Shown here one piece after another: positions 6,120-8,644 of a DNA stretch of 8,644 nt. Origin of the DNA: Fen-7 sp041494285 (GTDB taxonomy: Archaea; Halobacteriota; Methanosarcinia; Methanotrichales; Methanotrichaceae). The notes under the pieces are model-generated. The model was given only the letters and a program-made list of their open reading frames with translations. It was not told the origin of the DNA and ran no database searches. The stretch covers positions 1 to 8,644 of the forward strand of contig JBGQAL010000119.1 in assembly GCA_041494285.1 (NCBI GenBank). The letters run 5' to 3'. The translations under genes were made by a program, and so were the position numbers. Positions within the stretch are counted from its first letter, which is position 1, and each line of letters opens with the position of its first letter.

Positions 6120-6316
6120 GAAAGCTGAAGAGTTTAAAGAGACCGCTTGCCACAGGCCATAAGTAGGCTCGCTCATAACCGTCCATGGAAAGGACAGCTA
6201 CACAAGTCTGCATGGCCAGGCCCGAGCTTGGCCGTCGACTGCCGCCGAAAGGGCATAACGTTTGTTTGCTCGTCCGACGGGGCAGGCCATTTTCTCCAAA
6301 CCACGCCTGGAAAGGG
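6120..6316. other. GC-rich, structure-prone intergenic stretch (possible ncRNA or gene remnant)
   Basis: About 200 bases with clearly higher GC than the flanking intergenic DNA. The best structure is a 10-bp stem with a CCGA loop: ATGGCCAGGC (6212-6221) against GCTTGGCCGT (6226-6235), with two G-T wobbles. It is followed by further short complementarities (TGCC/GGCA; CCGTCG with CGACGG). Frames stay open on both strands (6185-6511 plus, 6112-6450 minus), but neither has an SD, a known motif or a plausible composition, and both run into the peptidase gene on its own strand or opposite to it. Base composition alone can keep frames open. I see nothing I recognise as SRP RNA, RNase P RNA or tRNA. 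Confidence 0.3.
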
Positions 6317-6346
6317 CCAACAAATAATAACAGGAAAATGATCCTG
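6317..6346 (-). terminator. Hairpin plus T-rich tract after the peptidase-like gene
   Basis: On the minus strand, just past the stop codon at 6359, CAGGA pairs with TCCTG (6331-6335 and 6342-6346, six-base loop). TTATTATTTGTT follows directly (complement of about 6319-6330). A hairpin followed by a T-rich tract 13 bases after a stop codon is a good transcription end for this gene. Confidence 0.5.
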
Positions 6347-6358
6347 CCGACAATTAGG

Positions 6359-6856
6359 TTAAGCGATGTAGGAGACGCTGGATCTATCGAAATTTTCAAC
6401 CAGTTCGATTCCCTCATCGTCTGGCTTCCATGCGCGGTCCGGGTAAACAAGGTGTTTCATAAACCCTTCGGCGTTCGCTGCTATTTGCGTGGCCAGATGA
6501 TCTTCACCTAGAGCATCCCTGGTCATTTGATAAGCAAACGATTTAACCTTGTTCTCGTCAAGGTATCCAAGAGTATGGATGTACTCATGAAGCAGAACAT
6601 GAAAGGCATAAGGCTTGTACAGCTCAGGCTTTGTTTCTTTTATCCTTTGCAGAGGATTCTTGTTCATGACTATCACATTGGAACCCGTAGTGAAAAAGCC
6701 ACCTAAGAATGCCTGTGGATGGTTGCCCAGGTCGGCCATGCCCAGCATCAGTCCCCCTCTGCTTTTCCTCATGCTTTTCAGTACCACTGCTTTGACCACC
6801 TCAAAGACGTCCGCTAAGGTTCTTGCTTCTTCGAGCCTTGTCTTGAAATCAATCAT
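6359..6856 (-). CDS. Putative cytosolic zinc metallopeptidase with HExxHxxGxxD motif
   Basis: 165 residues with no signal peptide or membrane helix. The zinc motif HEYIHTLGYLD spans 90-100: His90 and His94 are ligands, Glu91 the catalytic base, Gly97 the turn, and Asp100 the third-ligand position. That is the metzincin layout HExxHxxGxxH/D with Asp, as in snapalysin-type enzymes; Glu101 beside it is an alternative ligand. The rest (ADLGNHPQAFLGGFFTTGSN, VIVMNKNPLQRI, KPELYKPYAFHVLLHEYIH, and the end ELVENFDRSSVSYIA) reads as a conserved compact domain, but I cannot name the family with confidence. It is too short for a typical secreted protease and may be a minimal protease-like domain or a regulatory peptidase. 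A Met downstream of the expected metzincin Met-turn (Met111) is present but unproven. It is flanked by secreted-protein genes on the same strand, with separate promoter and terminator signals, so it is probably transcribed alone. Confidence 0.8.
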   Translation of the reverse strand: MIDFKTRLEEARTLADVFEVVKAVVLKSMRKSRGGLMLGMADLGNHPQAFLGGFFTTGSNVIVMNKNPLQRIKETKPELYKPYAFHVLLHEYIHTLGYLDENKVKSFAYQMTRDALGEDHLATQIAANAEGFMKHLVYPDRAWKPDDEGIELVENFDRSSVSYIA

Positions 6857-6877
6857 CGCTTACATCTAGCAAGTCTA

Positions 6878-6890
6878 AGTATTTAATACT
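6878..6890 (-). promoter_or_regulatory. Palindromic TATA-like box of the peptidase-like gene
   Basis: AGTATTTAATACT is a perfect 6+1+6 inverted repeat in the only strongly AT-rich spot near the gene. Its centre is about 28 bases before the ATG at 6856, the normal distance from a TATA box to the transcription start. There is no SD. The gene is therefore likely read from a leaderless or nearly leaderless mRNA. Confidence 0.4.
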
Positions 6891-7095
6891 AACTTCAGGT
6901 TATCGTTCTAAACCCTTCACTTAAATCCGATGATTATATCAGTGTTAAATGGTTTTCAGGGATTTCGCCGTCTTCAGCCTCACCTGACGATCGATCGCTA
7001 GCCTCTGCTGAGTGCATGTCGATAAATAACAATAACATTGGTGGTATATTTATATCATTTTCTATTAATTTATCCGATTACGCTACTTCCTCGTC

Positions 7096-7581
7096 TTAGA
7101 GAGAATCAAGTGCCGGCCCAATAGCATCGTACGTCTCGGCAGGCCATCCGTGTATTAGCCCATTCGCATCCGGTTGAGGCCCCTGTAATGTCTTATTCCA
7201 GGTGGCATCTATATTGTGGATAGGCTTTATAGTCCCTTTATTGAAGAATAGAGGAGCTTGCAAGGATTCGTTGAAGGTCCCACTCATCTGGGAACTTGGG
7301 TTTCCTAAGGTTGTGGTATCCCCAAGCCAGCTAGCACCGGGATTTAGCGGGTTTGTTGCATTCTGTTGATCCACTAAGTTGCCGTTTACCAATGCTTTGC
7401 CTTTGGGCACTCCACCCCAGCTCGTGAGGTTGGTGGAGTTGTTCTGCTCTACTGGTTTATGATTCTGAGCCAGGAAGTTATTTATCCATGTCCTGCCGAA
7501 GTCGCCGCCAACAGCAACAGGCTCGGCGGAGGCTACGAGGCAGGAGGCAAGAAGTAAAATCATTATGATTAAAATCTTCAT
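7096..7581 (-). CDS. Small secreted protein of unknown function
   Basis: 161 residues, family not recognised. It starts with a signal peptide (Lys2, hydrophobic core 3-17) with two possible cuts: after ASA at residue 19 (signal peptidase I), or before Cys14 in LASC, which fits a lipobox and would make it a lipoprotein. The mature part is rich in Asn, Gly, Pro and Trp and has six N-X-S/T sequons (47, 48, 51, 74, 104, 129). Trp residues recur with Gly or Asn (TWINN, SWGG, SWLGD, TWNK, GWPAE), which suggests a loosely repeated, surface-exposed chain. GTIKPIHNIDA faintly resembles STIKPMYKVSA of the secreted protein at 5441-6037, so the two might be distant relatives or share a surface role. SD GAGG lies seven bases before the ATG and supports the start. 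Extracellular localisation is fairly sure, function is not. Confidence 0.78.
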   Translation of the reverse strand: MKILIIMILLLASCLVASAEPVAVGGDFGRTWINNFLAQNHKPVEQNNSTNLTSWGGVPKGKALVNGNLVDQQNATNPLNPGASWLGDTTTLGNPSSQMSGTFNESLQAPLFFNKGTIKPIHNIDATWNKTLQGPQPDANGLIHGWPAETYDAIGPALDSL

Positions 7582-7588
7582 TCGATTG

Positions 7589-7598
7589 CCTCATGAGG
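7589..7598 (-). promoter_or_regulatory. SD of the secreted protein gene embedded in a perfect palindrome
   Basis: CCTCATGAGG is a 10-bp self-complementary sequence. On the coding strand its GAGG half is the SD, seven bases before the ATG at 7581. It could be an operator half-site, allow dimer pairing of transcripts, or be chance. On the coding strand it follows an AT-rich stretch (complement of 7599-7612). Confidence 0.4.
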
Positions 7599-7650
7599 TT
7601 TTTTCAAATTTCGATCCGCATACATCGATATCTATCTTACATATAAAGAC

Positions 7651-7790
7651 GTGGTATCGTTGGCTGAATTGAGATCTAGTAGCCTGCTACAACAGCTTGA
7701 AGATAAGGGATGCTTGAGATAATGGATGACCCGGCACAGGATGGCAAGGAGTGGAAATTAATCGGCTGCTCTTGTTACAGTATTATACTA
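7651..7790 (+). pseudogene. Possible remnant of a winged-helix-type regulator, frameshifted
   Basis: One frame from 7651 reads VVSLAELRSSSLLQQLEDKG to Cys and Leu, then stops at TAA 7720-7722. Moving one base back in phase at about 7715 continues LEIMDDPAQDGKEWKLIGC. 'SLLxxLExKGxLExxDDP' resembles the recognition helix and wing of MarR-like winged-helix proteins, which suggests the tail of a lost regulator upstream of mmp10. It is short, has no start signal and needs a frameshift, so it may be chance. Confidence 0.22.
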
Positions 7791-7800
7791 CGAATTATTG

Positions 7801-7833
7801 ATAAGTATTCTAAAATACGTAACACTTATTTCG
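7801..7833 (+). promoter_or_regulatory. Candidate promoter and operator region of mmp10
   Basis: ATAAGT (7801-7806) and ACTTAT (7824-7829) form an outer inverted repeat around an inner near-palindrome, GTATTCTAAAATAC (7805-7818, 12 of 14 symmetric). The AT-rich core is a plausible TATA box: counting about 27 bases from 7814 gives a start near 7841 and a leader of about 16 bases. ACTTATTT at 7824-7831 would instead give a leaderless mRNA. No SD precedes the ATG at 7857. Confidence 0.35.
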
Positions 7834-7856
7834 CCCTGTAACTCGTTCTATATATT

Positions 7857-8644
7857 ATGGACGTTACTCTTGATATAAGGTGATAGGCCTGGATTTGATT
7901 GTGGGGGTTTCTGTAGCTTCTGCTACTTCAAAGGAGTCGAAAAAGTTAAGCCGTTTGGGTGCAAACATTGTAACCCTTTAAGGAGAGGCTGTGACTACTG
8001 CGCCAGAATGATTCTTGAGATCGAACCGGGTTTTAAGCCTTCGATCAGCTTGTCTATGAGATGGCCCAGAAGACCTCGGGCACGAGGCCTGATGGGATAA
8101 CCATCAAAGTAAATGGTGATTTGAGCTTCTATCCTGACTTGCTTAAATTGGTAAGAATCATCAGCAGCGGTGAGGTTCCCGTCTTCTTGGAGTACACCAG
8201 CGGAAAGGGTTTTTCCAGAGGAAACGAGGCCGATGCCCTTATCGAAGCGGGAGTCGAAAAGGTTAGCTTCTCTGTATTCTCCACGAACCCCGAACTCCGC
8301 CGCAAATTCGTGAACGATAAACACCCAGAGGCAGTCGAGTCCAACCTCCGGACCTTCTGCGAGAACTGCGATGTATATGCCATGGCAGTTCTCGTGCCTG
8401 GAGTAAACGACGGTCCTGAGCTGGAGAGGACTTGTCGGGACCTGGAAGATATGGGAGCAAAGGGTCTAGTCCTGATGACTTTTGCCAACACCAGAGAGCA
8501 AGGTCGTATCTTCGGAAACGGTCCTATAATGCCTGGCATAGTTCCTCACACAGTAGAGGAGATCGGGAGAATGGCGACCGAGATTAATGAGTTGTGCGAT
8601 ATGAAGATCGCAGGGACTCCTCTTTGGGATCCCAATACAGGGGC
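7857..8644 (+). pseudogene. mmp10: Mmp10, McrA-arginine C-methyltransferase (radical SAM), two frameshifts, cut by window end
   Basis: Mmp10 is a cobalamin-dependent radical-SAM enzyme that methylates a carbon of a conserved arginine in methyl-coenzyme M reductase. The reading must change phase twice. ATG 7857 gives MDVTLDI, then an extra A at about 7876-7878 brings TGA TAG at 7881-7886. One base further on, the protein continues GDRPGFDCGGFCSFCYF with the radical-SAM CX3CX2C (Cys15, 19, 22 of the repaired protein), then PFGCKHC and RRGCDYC (Cys35, 38, 45, 48), ending EIEPGFKP. At about 8041 a base is missing, and the first frame resumes as DQLVYEMAQKTSG, GITIKVNGDLSFYPDLLKLV, EYTSGKGFSRGNEAD, LVPGVNDGPELERT and IAGTPLWDPNTG to the edge. 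About 262 of an expected 400-odd residues are visible. Either the gene is dead or the assembly has two indel errors; intact neighbours and near-perfect motif conservation make errors quite possible. Identity is sure, functional state is not. Confidence 0.88.

Noticed and set aside
6185..6511. Plus-strand 108-codon frame, and minus-strand frame 6112-6450
   Set aside because: No SD or motif; both overlap the HExxH protein gene, which has promoter and terminator signals. Kept only as a GC-rich island.
1..8644. CRISPR arrays, tRNA/rRNA genes, insertion sequences, replication origin
   Set aside because: No regularly spaced repeats, no tRNA-like cloverleaf or rRNA signatures, no transposase motifs and no origin-type repeat clusters were seen on either strand.

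Overview
The window looks like chromosomal DNA of an acetoclastic methanogenic archaeon, most likely Methanothrix/Methanosaeta or a close relative. Three things point there. A gene of the AceP/SatP acetate-uptake family carries the NPAPLGL signature. The right edge holds a gene readable as Mmp10, the radical-SAM methylase that modifies an arginine of methyl-coenzyme M reductase and occurs only with methanogenesis-type (Mcr) pathways. The promoters are archaeal in style, with AT-rich TATA-like boxes. The genus is an inference; no rRNA is present.

Layout, left to right. (1) 1-1080 is mostly non-coding and AT-rich; it holds the N-terminal 53 codons of a truncated yjbQ-like gene (minus, 133-294). 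(2) 1082-1687 (+) is the acetate transporter, with its own TATA-like box, a strong Shine-Dalgarno site (SD) and a terminator-like stem-loop. (3) 1745-2252 is non-coding except for a possible frameshifted small coding remnant (2067-2211). (4) 2253-5320 (+) is a compact three-gene operon: moxR (AAA+ ATPase), a DUF58/von Willebrand A-like protein with complete MIDAS residues, and a LarA-family nickel-pincer-nucleotide racemase homologue with all catalytic residues. (5) 5441-7581 is a minus-strand block: an asparagine-rich secreted protein packed with N-glycosylation sequons, a GC-rich structured intergenic stretch, a cytosolic HExxHxxGxxD metallopeptidase-like protein, and a second small secreted protein. 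(6) 7857-8644 (+) is the 5' part of mmp10, interrupted by two opposite single-base frameshifts and cut off by the window edge.

How the genes may work together. MoxR ATPases pair with VWA/DUF58 partners to mature or load metal cofactors into client enzymes. Here the pair is followed two bases later by a LarA homologue whose activity depends on an unusual nickel cofactor. The most interesting hypothesis is that the LarA-like enzyme is the client of the MoxR-DUF58 pair. The LarA substrate cannot be read from sequence. The minus-strand genes look like envelope or extracellular functions and show no evident link to the operon.

There are single-base phase breaks at about 7877 and 8041 in mmp10, and possible ones at about 2118 and 7715. 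These should be checked against reads before any biological meaning is given to them, although the other genes are intact.
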